From: Marinomonas alcarazii
Lineage (GTDB): Bacteria; Pseudomonadota; Gammaproteobacteria; Pseudomonadales; Marinomonadaceae
DNA: 64,000 bases
Assembly: GCF_003208215.1 (NCBI RefSeq)
Contig: NZ_QKLW01000001.1
Location: 1-64,000 of the forward strand
Direction of reading: 5' to 3'
The position numbers and the translations under genes are program-made. Below the pieces are notes generated by a model. The model worked only from the letters and a program-made list of their open reading frames with translations. It was not told the origin of the DNA and ran no database searches. Position 1 is the stretch's first letter; every line of letters starts with the position of its first letter. Below, one piece after another: positions 13,901-19,632 of this stretch.

Positions 13901-16182
13901 AGCAAGCTACCTCAACCAGCCACAGTGAAAGCCAAGGTAAAGGCATTAACTTAGGAGGAAGCTCAAATAGCGACTCTGTGTCTGTGAGCTATATCCAATC
14001 ACAAACGGACTCCGACTACGCCAGCGTTACCCAACAAAGCAGCATTACTGCGGGCGATAAAGGCTATCAGATCAATGTGGCAGGCAATACCAACCTTGTT
14101 GGCGGCTTGATCACCTCTACAGACAAGGCGGAAGCCTCCGGCAACAACGCCTTTAGCACTGGCACCTTGACCCAAACAGACCTAGCGAATCATGCCGTAT
14201 ACAGTGGTTCTAGCATGGGCGTTGACGTGGGCATTAGCTCCAATACGGATAGTAAAGGCAACAGTGGGTTGGGTTTTTCCAACTCGATGGGTCAGGGCTC
14301 GGCTGGCGACAGCCGACAAAGCACCACCCAAAGTGGCATCAACACCGCGAACCTAGCCATCACGGATGCCGATAAACAACAACAGCTCACCGGACAAAGT
14401 GTTAGCCAAACTCTTGCTGACGCCCACACCACAACCAGCACCGACACCGCAGAAGCTAACAGCGGCGTGCTGAAAAACACCTTCAACCAAGCTGAGGTTG
14501 AACAAGAGATCAACCAGCAGCGCGAAGTGACCCAAGCCTTTAGTAAAACGGTGCAAGAGGCTAAAGGCGCAATAACCAACTCGATCAACAAACAAAAAGA
14601 CGCACTCAACGAGCAATTGGCAGACGGCAAGATTAGTCAAACCGAGTACGATCAACAAAACGACAAGCTGGACAACTATAGCTTATTGGCGAACACCATC
14701 AGCGCCGGACTCAGCGTCCCCACCGACAGCCTCGCAGGGCAAGTTGCGGCTGCTGCTTCGCCTGCCGTTGCTAACCAAATTGGCCAATACTTCAAAGGTC
14801 TTGCTGCTGACAATGAAAACGGTCAACTCAACGCAGGACAAGAAACCGCCCACGTCTTAGCGCACGGCATACTGGCCGCCGCCGTCGCCTCCGCAGGTGG
14901 CAATGACGCCACCACCGCAGGCATTGCCGCCGCCGGCTCCGAAGCCGCCGCTCCAGCTCTCGCCAAATGGTTGTACGACAAAGACAGCTCAGACGACCTA
15001 ACCGCTGCGGAGAAACAAACCCTCACCTCAATCATGGGCGCCGCATCAACTACAGTGGGCGCCACCACAGGCAACGTCAACAACGCCATCGCCGCAGGAC
15101 AAGCGGGACAGAATGCCGTGGAGAATAATTTCTTAGGTCCCCAATCTTTAGAGGCGTTGAAAAAAGCCAGAGAGAAGCTGACTGTAGGGAATGCGAATAT
15201 AGTCGTCAAGCTAGATGGTGCGAACCAACGTAGTGATCAGCTATTAAAACAATACAATGAAAGCCCTGATAGCCTGTCTAAATCAGAGAAAGAAAAGCTT
15301 GGTCAATACCTCAATGACTATTACAACGAACTAGTGACTGAATATGGCGTAGAGATTGCTGAAAAGTTAACGCAAAACCTCTTTTCAGACAGCCCTACCG
15401 TATCGGACAGTGCTCTAGCTTATAATTTCCCTTATGCATTAGATTCGGCGACAAAAACGGCGGCTGCGGATAAAATTAGGGACGCAAATAACCCAAGCGT
15501 GTTGGATTATTTGACAGGTTTTAGAGACAAAGGAGAAAATGAGCAAACCTATCAAAAAGCCGTCGGTATACTACGTGTAAATGCCGTCAATGAAAGTAAT
15601 GCAGAAGTTGGTGATACAATACTTCTGGTATCTGGAATAGGCGAAATCGCGGCAGCGACTAAAGCCGCACCAGCGTTTTTGAAAGGTTTTTTTGGAAGTT
15701 CGGACAAGGTTGTTAAAGGGCTTGGTGGTGTTACTGACACAACTGAAATAGGCATGAGATGGGGGAAAGGTATTCAGAATCAAGGTAAACCTTTTGAAGG
15801 TTATGTTCAGAAGAATTTGCCTAAGGGGACAATAGATTTAAATACAGTTAAAAACAACTTTAAAACCTTTGACCATTTTAATCCCATTGATGGCGCAGCG
15901 TACAGCACTAAAACATTGGATACCATAGGAAGTAAAACGTACCAGAACCCATCTAAGATTACTTACACTTTAAATAATTATGTAAAGGAGATGGCAAATT
16001 TTACAGAGGAAGGGGCAAAGAACGGGTTTAATTTAGTAAATTCCGAGATAAAATCTAAAACAATGCAGTTGGGTATCCCCTCCGAAACCAGTGCAGAGCA
16101 AATGACTGCTATTCAGAAGTCTATCGACTATGCAGCTAAGTTGCCAACCCCTATAAATATCATTGTAACTAAGGTGAAATAA
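1..16182 (+). CDS. cdiA: CdiA-like contact-dependent inhibition exoprotein (5' end outside window)
   Basis: The reading frame is open from base 1 to the TAA at 16180-16182, giving 5393 residues with the N-terminus (signal peptide, TPS secretion domain) missing. A TTG at 178 is only an internal codon, because the repeats continue upstream of it in the same frame. The order of parts matches two-partner-secretion CdiA proteins: FHA-1 type repeats (1 to about 8640), a non-repetitive AT-rich receptor-binding-like segment (about 8640-9819), 34-residue repeats (9820-10533), a YP-like conserved block (about 10640-11170, with NPLLTNYKSF and VRDQIL), FHA-2 repeats with a charged helical stretch near 13225-13410, a pretoxin domain and VENN (15118-15129), then a variable toxin. 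In this family a CdiB partner exports the protein to the cell surface and the C-terminus is delivered into neighbouring bacteria. cdiI follows directly; cdiB is not in the window and should lie upstream. Confidence 0.93.
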   Translation, partial: TVKSQNLSNSGTILAQDSSLLIETNKIENQGTLSGKGVVINATALDNRTENGKILSSGALGLTIEGDISNSDGALIHADKALVIDAKGDLSNSNSIIETLTSAWVNVQNLFNTGTVLAQDESLSVEAVTVDNQGTLSGNGVAIKAAELDNTTSTAQIFSSDKLDLIIDGDVTNTDGALVHADTDLTIDAKGNVTNSATIEAVESTTVKSQNLSNSGTILAQDSSLLIETNKIENQGTLSGNGLVVNAAALDNRTENGKILSSDTLDLTMEGDITNTDGALIHADKALTINAKGDLNNSNSIIETLTTAWVKVQNLFNTGTVLAQDEDLTIEAVTVENQGTLSGNGLVIKAGELDNTTSTAKIVSSDKVDLTIDGDFNNTDSALVHAGSDVKLDAKGNLINSGTIEAVESATVKSLNLTNSDTVLAQNGAFAIETNQVDNQGTLAGNGITINAASLNNTSSTAQIFSSDNVDLNVEGDISNADGALVHADKDLTLDAKDDLTNSGTIEAVESAKAKSANLTNSGTVLAQNSALSIDTNKVDNQGVLAANGIMINAASLDNDTTTAQIFSSDKVDLNVEEDISNTDGALVHAEKGITLDAQGNVTNSGTLEAITSLRTKAKNVFNTGTVLSQDGELTIDTAVVDNQGVLAGNGITINAAELDNTTSTAQIFSSDKLDLIIDGDFNNTDSALVHAGTDVNLDAKGNLTNSGTIEAVESATVKSLDLINSGTVLTQNSALSIDTNKVDNQGVLAGNGITINAAELDNTTSTAQIFSSDKLDLIIDGDFNNADSALVHAGTDVRLDTKGNLTNSGSIEAVTSVWANVKNLFNTGTLLAQNSALSIDTNKVDNQGVLAGKGITINANGLSNSTANAKIFSSDKVELTIDGDFNNADSALVHAGTDVNLDAKGNLTNSGTIEAVESATVKSQNLTNSGTVLAQNNVLSIGTNKVDNQGVLAGNGITINANGLFNRTDNAKIFSSDKVDLIIDGDINNTDGALVHAGTDVRLDAKGNLTNSGTIEAVTSVWAKVKNLFNTGTVLAQNSALSIDTNKVHNQGVLAGNGITINAASLDNKTTNAKIFSSDKVDLTIDGDVNNIDGALVHAGTDVNLDAKGNLTNSGTIEAVTSVWANVKNLLNTGTVLAQNSALSIDTNKVENQGVLAGNGITINAASLDNDTNTAQIFSSDKVDLTIDGDVNNTDGALVHAGSDVNLDVKGNLTNSGSVEAVTSTWAKVKNLFNTGTVLAQNSGLTIDTNKVENQGVLAGNGININAASLDNKTANAKIFSSDKVDLTIDGDINNTDSALVHAGTDVNLVAKGNLTNSGTIEAVTSVLAKVKNLFNTGTLLAQDDGLSIEAETIDNQGALAGNGITINTNALSNSADTAKIFSSDKVNLTVQGNITNTDGALLHADTDLILDTKGDVTNSGTIEAVESATVKSENFTNSGTVLGQNSTLKVDTSQLDNQGVLAGNGITINANGLFNRTDNAKIFSSDKVDLIIDGDINNTDGALVHAGTDVNLDAKGDVTNSGTIEAVTSVWANVKNLFNTGTVLAQNSALSIDTKKVENQGMLAGNGITINAAKLDNTSNTAQIFSSDKVDLNVEGDISNTDGALLHADTDLILDTKGDVTNSGTIEAVESATVKSENFTNSGTVLGQNSTLKVDTNQLDNQGVLAGNGITINANGLFNRTDNAKIFSSDKVDLIIDGDINNTDGALVHAGTDVNLVAKGNLTNSGTIEAVTSVLAKVKNLFNTGTLLAQDDGLSIEAEAIDNQGALAGNGITINTNALSNSSDTAKIFSSSKVDLTIGGDLNNTDGALVYAGTDVNLVAKGNLTNSGTIEAVTSVLAKVKNLFNTGTLLAQDDGLSIEAEAIDNQGALAGNGITINANELSNSTDSGKIFSLDAVTLNTTGDVSNTDSALIHAGTDATITAAADLINSGTIEAVEIATVKSQNLTNSGTVLAQNNALSINTIQVDNQGVLAGNGIDITASELTNESNNAKIFSSDKVDLTIDGDINNTDGALVHAGTDVKLDVKGNLTNSGTIEAVESATIKGQNLTNTSTVMAQNSELTIDTNKVENQGVLAGNGITINTNELSSSTANAKIFSSDNVDLTIQGNMTNTDGALVHAGTDVNLDAEGNVINSGTIEAVESATVKSENFTNSGTVLAQNSELTIDTNKVDNQGVLVGNGITINANGLSNSTASAKIFSSDNVDLTVEGNITNTDGALVNAGTDVILDAKGSVTNSGSIEAVESATVKSENFTNSGTVLAQNSTLKVDTNQLDNQGVLAGNGITINAASLDNDTNTAKIFSSDKVDLTVEGDITNTDGALVHAGTDVNLDAKGDVTNSGTIEAVTSVWAKVKNLFNTGTLLAQNSALSIDTNKVDNQGVLAGNGITINANELSNSTDSAKIFSSDNVDLTVEGNITNTDGALVHAATDVTLDAKDNVTNSGTIEAVESATVKSLDLTNSGTVLAQNSALTIETNKVDNQGALAGNGITINANELSNSTASAKIFSSDKVDLTIDGDINNTDGALVHAGTDVNLDVKEDLTNSGIIEAIASADIKTNNIINKGKLFTQESGLTLDTTYLDNQGTIQGNGLSISADIVDNSTAQGKVYSTNALDLVVDGTVTNKDNALIHGDKTVSITSTRGNLVNTNATIESATNATLNSQNLTNSGTILAQDDTLTIRAQQLDNQGLLGGRNIDIEALLLNNRGNTSQIYANNNVNLKTTEGAITNNSGALIHAGNDLVLNAMGDLINSNATLESATNATFTSRNLSNFVNSTLLAQNGTLTINTDTLDNDGTLIGENINATAAVVNNIESTSNIFATGDLILKATRGNINNINGANIRANGTLTLNADADIINTGSSIESMNAINLLSHNLTNSGNALIRSNDNIITNWNGDFVNYDSKFEAKKDITTSQKNGNLKNTSLGLITAQNGTFGLTLGSLINQGNIGANRVELNTDGVSNIGDNGLIIANEHFDIRSTTDIDNFDGGVLLSLGSGYLQVNNTITNSSAEIEARGGDLIIDARSIVNKRSSVEVGFSSVTEKYVEEGEVKIIDKGQNERRPLITSQKIKTITKTVSTPYVLKNSSEGRIITGGFLEFKGYVNNIYSLISSGGGLAYNDGINNESLIEKEKTLFNGVERTIRIEHAFRFESKSGKSNFRQERRRESTRPFYNENSSSIILMSSVINSSGDITGKGGRLNNFNESSKVDRASLYEIDYNSLGEADGFIDKWEGANEIELNTSASDAYYFNLIPAPVVKITDNIGVKASIDTIATNDSDGVQVAVTETTANTSVSGQTFVNKATGTTNVKATDGIQVAITETSGNTSVSGQTFVNKATGTTNVKTTDGIQVGVKETSANTRVSGQTVVNTATGTANVKATDAIQVAVTETSADTSVSGQTVVNTATGTANVKATDGIQVGVKETSANTSVSDQVFVNTATGTTNVKATDGIQVAVKETSANSSVSGQAVANIATGTTNVKATDGIQVGVKETSANTSVSGQTVANTATGKTNVKASGVDGVQVAEKGSATTVVGSGTTIRAGSSTSPTVKNDASAPGANVIDLAVVAARRDEIFGDNLANDLVSSALFKESDSPEQNYLIETNPLLTNYKSFISSDYMLNKMIGDESGRTGKTTSRLGDGYLEQKLVRDQILSYTGFQTLPNDVDIEATYATLMNNAVEEYQDLGLSTGIELSDEQIAQLKKPIVWMVTETVQTASGPQQALVPKVYFSNTSDMTLRPDGALIAATNINIDAQEGINNSGTMLAKVDLSLKGNSIDNAGTIKAGGNAGLTATTDITNSGTMQAGGTLGLVAGGNITSETSTNVLTYNRGSYSATQTLVGDTATLQGANISLTAGNDITLIGSEVSASDKVFANAGKDFTLASLAVTNSTKDGAHYNQSSTTNQVTSLSGNNIQLSAGNTLTSQGAQINASGDLGLSASNINLFAVTDSKDQYSFVGGGGNSTKKRSHNESLTGSTLSAGGSLTLVSQQDIFSQGSALSSGEGMTLAAGGDITLAAAEAYNSSFKEVKKKKSGMFGSKRSTKTTTSESLTNLGTSLTSGGDIQMVSGSDILLSGTKASAAGNIGLQAVGGIQLLSAVDQTSSQYQEQKKGSFKVKAKDQGSIKQTAVTSELAGANISLTSGSSIALQGATLSANNTLSMGAATGTLQAVTKDTDGNYINDKGEQVGNVTVGTQALQSSEWSKSSSGFRGIFKDLAKGLAVVAAVGTGGLVHGDIKVGEADATRTDKLTQQTSTLAANNLAIEAQNNLALIGAKVSVADTASLSANDITIDAAHEQTVVTTSHTDETVSGKGATLQKDQISLASITETDQTERTTTTANTWQGSNISAGSLNLSANNNLAILASDINVDSNANIKGENILVGGRDATTDTTHDSITKTKTLDIGIRNSYVDVALATEGLKDAKDSVKEAERNYNDAKQKVADGKIPKEDLDLYQQKLDSAKKSEKLASLAVVNAGVTATLSSATAGFTATAGTSTQVTSNTTTATQSNWSGSTIKVGNNASLNGQNNLTVEGSAISSQGTLEANAKNIDILAGKNTYAETTSSQTKGASASVTASLGVGVSGSVGVNASESNSNSQSTQYSNSSLSAGTLASNSDNLSIKGGNLSGNEVVINTNNLDVISQQATSTSHSESQGKGINLGGSSNSDSVSVSYIQSQTDSDYASVTQQSSITAGDKGYQINVAGNTNLVGGLITSTDKAEASGNNAFSTGTLTQTDLANHAVYSGSSMGVDVGISSNTDSKGNSGLGFSNSMGQGSAGDSRQSTTQSGINTANLAITDADKQQQLTGQSVSQTLADAHTTTSTDTAEANSGVLKNTFNQAEVEQEINQQREVTQAFSKTVQEAKGAITNSINKQKDALNEQLADGKISQTEYDQQNDKLDNYSLLANTISAGLSVPTDSLAGQVAAAASPAVANQIGQYFKGLAADNENGQLNAGQETAHVLAHGILAAAVASAGGNDATTAGIAAAGSEAAAPALAKWLYDKDSSDDLTAAEKQTLTSIMGAASTTVGATTGNVNNAIAAGQAGQNAVENNFLGPQSLEALKKAREKLTVGNANIVVKLDGANQRSDQLLKQYNESPDSLSKSEKEKLGQYLNDYYNELVTEYGVEIAEKLTQNLFSDSPTVSDSALAYNFPYALDSATKTAAADKIRDANNPSVLDYLTGFRDKGENEQTYQKAVGILRVNAVNESNAEVGDTILLVSGIGEIAAATKAAPAFLKGFFGSSDKVVKGLGGVTDTTEIGMRWGKGIQNQGKPFEGYVQKNLPKGTIDLNTVKNNFKTFDHFNPIDGAAYSTKTLDTIGSKTYQNPSKITYTLNNYVKEMANFTEEGAKNGFNLVNSEIKSKTMQLGIPSETSAEQMTAIQKSIDYAAKLPTPINIIVTKVK
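8640..9819 (+). other. AT-rich non-repetitive segment of cdiA, candidate receptor-binding region
   Basis: Between the last degenerate FHA-1 repeats and the 34-residue repeats the frame loses its periodic pattern and becomes visibly richer in A and T (many AAT, ATA, TTA and AAA codons). It encodes basic and polar sequence including REGRI-free stretches such as EVGFSSVTEKYVEEG and RRRESTRPFYNEN. In characterised CdiA proteins the receptor-binding domain sits between FHA-1 and the YP domain and varies between strains, so this position fits that role. The function is inferred from position and composition only. Confidence 0.5.
9820..10533 (+). repeat. Seven tandem 102-bp (34-residue) repeats in cdiA
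   Basis: Seven consecutive units of exactly 34 residues follow the pattern DGIQVxVxETSANTSVSGQ then xVxNxATGTxNVKAT. An eighth, degenerate start (DGVQVAEKGSATT) follows. Units differ in a few positions, mainly AVTE/GVKE and TFVNK/TVVNT. This periodicity differs from the 306-bp units and from the FHA-2 region. I do not recognise it as a standard part of CdiA. Confidence 0.93.
15118..15129 (+). other. VENN motif closing the pretoxin domain
   Basis: The codons GTG GAG AAT AAT encode VENN directly after an alanine/glycine-rich pretoxin region (AAGSEAAAPALAKWLYDKD and following). In CdiA proteins of Enterobacteria and relatives this motif marks the border between the conserved protein and the exchangeable toxin. 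Confidence 0.9.
15130..16179 (+). other. CdiA-CT: entry region plus probable PD-(D/E)XK nuclease toxin domain
   Basis: These 350 residues follow VENN. The first ~200 include a hydrophobic stretch (DTILLVSGIGEIAAATKAAP) and probably serve entry into the target cell. The last 143 residues (from 15751) carry GKPFEGYV, then TFDHFNPIDG, then YSTKTLDT. This spacing of Glu (15796), Asp (15871) and Lys (15910) resembles the PD-(D/E)XK endonuclease toxins that end several CdiA proteins, including Burkholderia types. DNA or tRNA could be the target; the sequence does not tell which. Codon use becomes more AT-rich from about 15540, as expected for an exchanged module. Confidence 0.72.
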
Positions 16183-16183
16183 T

Positions 16184-16681
16184 ATGGAAAATGATTATAA
16201 GTCTGCTAAGGTTTATTTTAATCAAGATATTTTTTATATCATAACTATATCCTCTGGGGGAATGAGTTTTTCTGATTTTGATGCCGAACGCTATTACCAC
16301 GCTAAAGACGTGAGTAATGAAAAGTTGGGAGAAAGTATATTTAAAGCATTACGAGCAAGTCGAAAAATTACTCCAGAATCATTTTTAGAGTTATTTCATT
16401 CTGGAGTCATCCAAAAACGTGGCGAAGAAGAAACCCAGTATGCGATAAATAGATTTGGTTATAAAAATAAACGCCAACTTTGCCGTAAAATGGATGGATG
16501 TGGTGTTAGTTTGACTAGTAATAAAATAGAAATAACCCCAACTCATCATGATAGTCTAGAAGGATACAGCTCTGTTAAAGGGCAGTTTGAATCCATCTTT
16601 TTAAGTAAAGATGTGTCAAATGAAGAATTAGGTGCGGCAGTAAGAGAAGGTTTAAGCCGATGTACTAGTTCTGTTAAATAA
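16184..16681 (+). CDS. cdiI: CdiI-like immunity protein
   Basis: The 165-residue product starts at an ATG one base after the cdiA stop codon, the usual arrangement of a CDI immunity gene that protects the producer and its siblings from the cognate toxin. It has no signal peptide or membrane segment and should act in the cytoplasm by binding the toxin domain. An internal duplication is visible: KDVSNEKLGESIFKALRAS near residues 42-60 and KDVSNEELGAAVREGLSRC near 143-161, suggesting two related lobes. The gene is AT-rich like the toxin end. The role rests mainly on position; the family resemblance is from memory and not tested. Confidence 0.78.
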   Translation: MENDYKSAKVYFNQDIFYIITISSGGMSFSDFDAERYYHAKDVSNEKLGESIFKALRASRKITPESFLELFHSGVIQKRGEEETQYAINRFGYKNKRQLCRKMDGCGVSLTSNKIEITPTHHDSLEGYSSVKGQFESIFLSKDVSNEELGAAVREGLSRCTSSVK

Positions 16682-16747
16682 AAGATAAAGGATTCCACAG
16701 GACATGCATCTCAAGAACCTAGTATTTACAAGGCCTCTAGCTTTTTC

Positions 16748-16777
16748 TTGACCATATTTTAATATGCTGTATATAAT
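16748..16777 (+). promoter_or_regulatory. Sigma-70 type promoter of the transposase gene
   Basis: TTGACC (16748-16753) and TATAAT (16772-16777) are separated by 18 bp, a near-consensus promoter. A purine-rich ribosome-binding stretch (AAGGAAGAGAGG) follows before the ATG at 16812. Confidence 0.65.
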
Positions 16778-16811
16778 CACAGTATATTTTCTCAAGGAAG
16801 AGAGGTTGGAT

Positions 16812-17782
16812 ATGCCGAGGTCTAGGAAAGAACAAGTCAGTTTAGAAGATACTCCTTATTATCATTGTGTGGCTCGTTGTGTTCGACGGGCTTTTTTATG
16901 CGGTGATGATCCTGCCACAGGAAACAGCTATGAGCATCGCCGTGGCTGGATAGAGAAGAGGTTACTTTTTTAGCGTCTGTCTTTTCTATCGATATATGTG
17001 CTTATGCTGTGATGAGCAATCATCTTCATGTTGTTTTGCATGTGGATGCAGAGAAAGCGAAATCATGGTCAACACTAGAAGTATTGCAGCGTTGGCATCA
17101 ACTCCATAAAGGTACTTTGTTTACTCAGCGATATTTAAGAGGAGAGACCTTACCTAATTACCTCGTAGAGCTCGTTGAAAAAGCTGCTGAAACCTATAGG
17201 GAGCGCTTGATGGACATCAGTTGGTTCATGAAAGAGCTAAACGAACCCATTGCACGAAGAGCGAACTACGAAGATAACTGCACAGGTCATTTCTGGGAAG
17301 GTCGTTTTAAGTCTCAAGCCTTATTAGACGAAGCCGCATTAATGGCTTGTATGGCCTATGTTGACTTAAATCCACTTCGAGCCAGCATGAGTAAAACCCC
17401 CGAAGACTCTGATTTTACCAGTGTGAAAAAGCGCGTTAATTCTGCAAAAAGAAAACATCAACCAAAAACCTTATATCCTTTTATTGGAAACCCAAGAAAA
17501 GACATGCCATCCGGTTTACCTTTCAAACTGAGAGATTACTTGGAACTGGTTGATATGACAGGTCGAATCATACGAGAAGACAAACGAGGCTCAATAAATG
17601 CGTCGTTACTTCCTATCTTGAAACGTCTCAATATTGCCTCTGAAAACTGGTTATGCATCGCAACAGAATTTGAGAAAAGAACAGGTAACTTAGTTGGACA
17701 AGAGCACTCCATAGATCATTATTGTGAAAGGCACCAACGACAAAGAAAACCTAAAAGGCAAAACCTTCAACTCATCGCTTAA
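16812..17782 (+). pseudogene. REP-associated tyrosine (Y1/IS200-like) transposase, frameshifted
   Basis: The first part (16812-16973) encodes MPRSRKEQVSLEDTPYYHCV and ARCVRRAFLCG, the usual start of RAYT proteins that process REP elements. A stop at 16971-16973 ends this frame. The next frame continues without loss as LASVFSIDICAYAVMSNHLH, giving the HUH metal-binding motif (HLH), and later MAYVDLNPLRA, the region that carries the catalytic tyrosine. The break falls in a run of six T (about 16965-16970); seven T would restore one frame of about 324 residues. The slip site does not match a canonical -1 heptamer (X XXY YYZ), so a one-base deletion is the simplest reading. The promoter and ribosome-binding site look intact, so decay is recent, or the break is a sequencing error in the homopolymer. 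Confidence 0.85.
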
Positions 17783-17851
17783 CTTGCCATAAAAACATTT
17801 TAAAACCCATTCATCAAAAAGCGTGATTTGCTTCAGTGTGCCTGAAAGTCA

Positions 17852-18272
17852 GCTTTTAAATGCCTTTCTGTAATGTTCTTCCTTCCAACACAATAAAATA
17901 GATATTTTGGTAACCGATGTGATCTGCTTTACTGACTTTTTATATCGTGTTTTTATTGTGTGTGTCCTGTTTAATACTGTTTCTGTTTAATACTGTTTAA
18001 TAAAATTGCTTTTAAATGCCTTTCTGTAATGTTCTTCCTTCCAACACAATAAAATAGATATTTTGGTAACCGATGTGATCTGCTTTACTGACTTTTTATA
18101 TCGTGTTTTTATTGTGTGTGTCCTGTTTAATACTGTTTAATAAAATTGCTTTTAAATGCCTTTCTGTAATGTTCTTCCTTCCAACACAATAAAATAGATA
18201 TTTTGGTAACCGATGTGATCTGCTTTACTGACTTTTTATATCGTGTTTTTATTGTGTGTGTCCTGTTTAATA
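17852..18272. repeat. Three tandem copies of a 140-bp sequence with internal inverted arms
   Basis: Copies start at GCTTTTAAATGCC at 17852, 18008 and 18148. Copies two and three are 140 bp apart; copy one carries 16 extra bases (a repeated CTGTTTAATA element). Each copy holds the 11-bp arms ACACAATAAAA and TTTTATTGTGT about 52 bp apart (17888-17898 with 17951-17961 in the first), plus an inner AAAATAGATATTTT palindrome. The copies are almost identical, so the amplification is recent. They fill most of the 698-bp gap 17783-18480. No convincing coding frame is present; an antisense frame across the array only reflects the repeat. Confidence 0.9.
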
Positions 18273-18399
18273 TCCTGTTTAATATATTTAATAAGTCTAT
18301 TTTTGCCAGTGATGAAGACATTAAAGCTTATGCTTATTGGCTTGGTGAATAAGCAGTTCATGAGTTTAATAGGTCGTCTATACAAAAGAGGCTAGTAAG

Positions 18400-18435
18400 A
18401 AAAAAAAACCAAAGCAACATTGGTATGCGCTTTGG
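18400..18435 (-). terminator. Rho-independent terminator of the LacI-type regulator
   Basis: On the minus strand CCAAAGC (18435-18429) and GCTTTGG (18415-18409) form a 7-bp stem followed by a run of T (18408-18401). It lies about 50 bp past the stop of the regulator at 18481. Confidence 0.75.
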
Positions 18436-18480
18436 CTGGATTTTAAACAAATAATCAATGCTTTTCGCCATTACTAGGTA

Positions 18481-19575
18481 TTATTGCTTCTGTTTAGGGG
18501 GGATGATGCTTTCATTATGCAACACTTCAACTCCAACGCAGGATCTTATTACACCGCTGTAATCTCCGTTACTCAGTTGGACTATTTTTCTAACGGCTAG
18601 TCTGCACATTGCATCGTAATCAAATTTAATAGAGGTTAATTTCGGGCTGACCATCGAGGCAATTTTCAAACCATCAAAACCAATGATCGAAATGTCTTCA
18701 GGGACACGAATACCATTCTTAGTTAAAGCATCCATTAAGGTAACGGCCATCATGTCACATATACAAAAAACAGCTGTTGTATCAGCGAAATAGCCCTCAG
18801 AAATCATTCTATCAATAACGGTATGAAGTCCGAAATCTGATCCTGCTTTGCCCGATCTTATTGATTCTTCTAGCTTCAGTTCAGGAACGAACTTATTAGA
18901 GAATTGAACGATATCGATAATATTATCCTGACTAAAATCAATGTTAGACATTTCCATGCATCGACTGAAGCCATTAGATCGTTGGTAAATAGAATGCCTT
19001 ATATTGGCTGTTATGATTTTGATTTTTGTATGGCCATGCTTAATAAGTTCTTTGGTGGCTAAGAATGCGCCATTTTCATAATCAGGCGAAATGCTATTTA
19101 TCCGCATTTCGTCATCTTGTCCATTAATGATGAGTACAGGAATGGAGCAAGCTCGAAGCTTTTCTAAAATCGCTGGCGTGCCGACACCAACGATGATGAT
19201 CGCTTCAGATTTCTTAATGATTCCGTCTAAAGATGCCGAACAGTCTTCGTTTAGGTAGTTAATGGCAAATAGTTCCGTTTCTAAGCCAATCATCGACATT
19301 TCTTTTTCTAAAGAGATGATGATTTCGTTATAAAAGCTATTTGGGGATTTGACTGCATCTAGACAAATAATAGTAATTTTTTTGAGTTTCACTTGTATCT
19401 TGATGTATGAGTCTTTGACATACCCTGTCGATTCAATGAATCCCATTACTAGTTGTTTTGTATGTGATTTTACGCTTTCAGGGTTGTTCAGCACTCTGGA
19501 TACAGTCGCTTTTGAGACTCCTGCCAGCCTTGCTATTTCACTCATGTTTATCTTGTTATTACTCATCTTTAGCAT
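18481..19575 (-). CDS. LacI/GalR family transcriptional repressor
   Basis: The product of about 364 residues starts with a LacI-type helix-turn-helix (INMSEIARLAGVSKATVSRV) and hinge, followed by a periplasmic-binding-like sugar-sensing domain (QDDEMRINSISPDYENGAF; later ISIIGFDGLKIASMVSPKLT). Three possible starts lie close together (TTG 19578, ATG 19575, ATG 19566); none has a strong ribosome-binding site, so the start is uncertain by a few residues. It is divergent from the GH88-TRAP-DUF2264 genes. Two palindromes in the shared control region are likely operators. It probably represses that operon until an imported sugar, perhaps a uronate or its product, binds. The inducer is not known from sequence. 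Confidence 0.9.
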   Translation of the reverse strand: MLKMSNNKINMSEIARLAGVSKATVSRVLNNPESVKSHTKQLVMGFIESTGYVKDSYIKIQVKLKKITIICLDAVKSPNSFYNEIIISLEKEMSMIGLETELFAINYLNEDCSASLDGIIKKSEAIIIVGVGTPAILEKLRACSIPVLIINGQDDEMRINSISPDYENGAFLATKELIKHGHTKIKIITANIRHSIYQRSNGFSRCMEMSNIDFSQDNIIDIVQFSNKFVPELKLEESIRSGKAGSDFGLHTVIDRMISEGYFADTTAVFCICDMMAVTLMDALTKNGIRVPEDISIIGFDGLKIASMVSPKLTSIKFDYDAMCRLAVRKIVQLSNGDYSGVIRSCVGVEVLHNESIIPPKQKQ

Positions 19576-19612
19576 CAATTTTTAAGGTTGTAGGAAAAAT
19601 GAACACAAATCT

Positions 19613-19624
19613 TGAAACGTTACA
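19613..19624. promoter_or_regulatory. Candidate LacI-family operator O1
   Basis: TGAAACGTTACA is a near-perfect 12-bp palindrome around a central CG (two mismatched positions), the typical form of LacI/GalR operators. It lies just upstream of the regulator start and so could also control autoregulation. Confidence 0.6.
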
Positions 19625-19632
19625 TTTTTTGT

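Noticed and set aside
17852..18272. CRISPR array
   Set aside because: Units are 140 bp, directly adjacent, without unique spacers, and no cas genes are near.
18127..18321. Minus-strand frame of 64 residues in the 140-bp repeats
   Set aside because: It arises from the repeat sequence only and has no start signal or recognisable protein.
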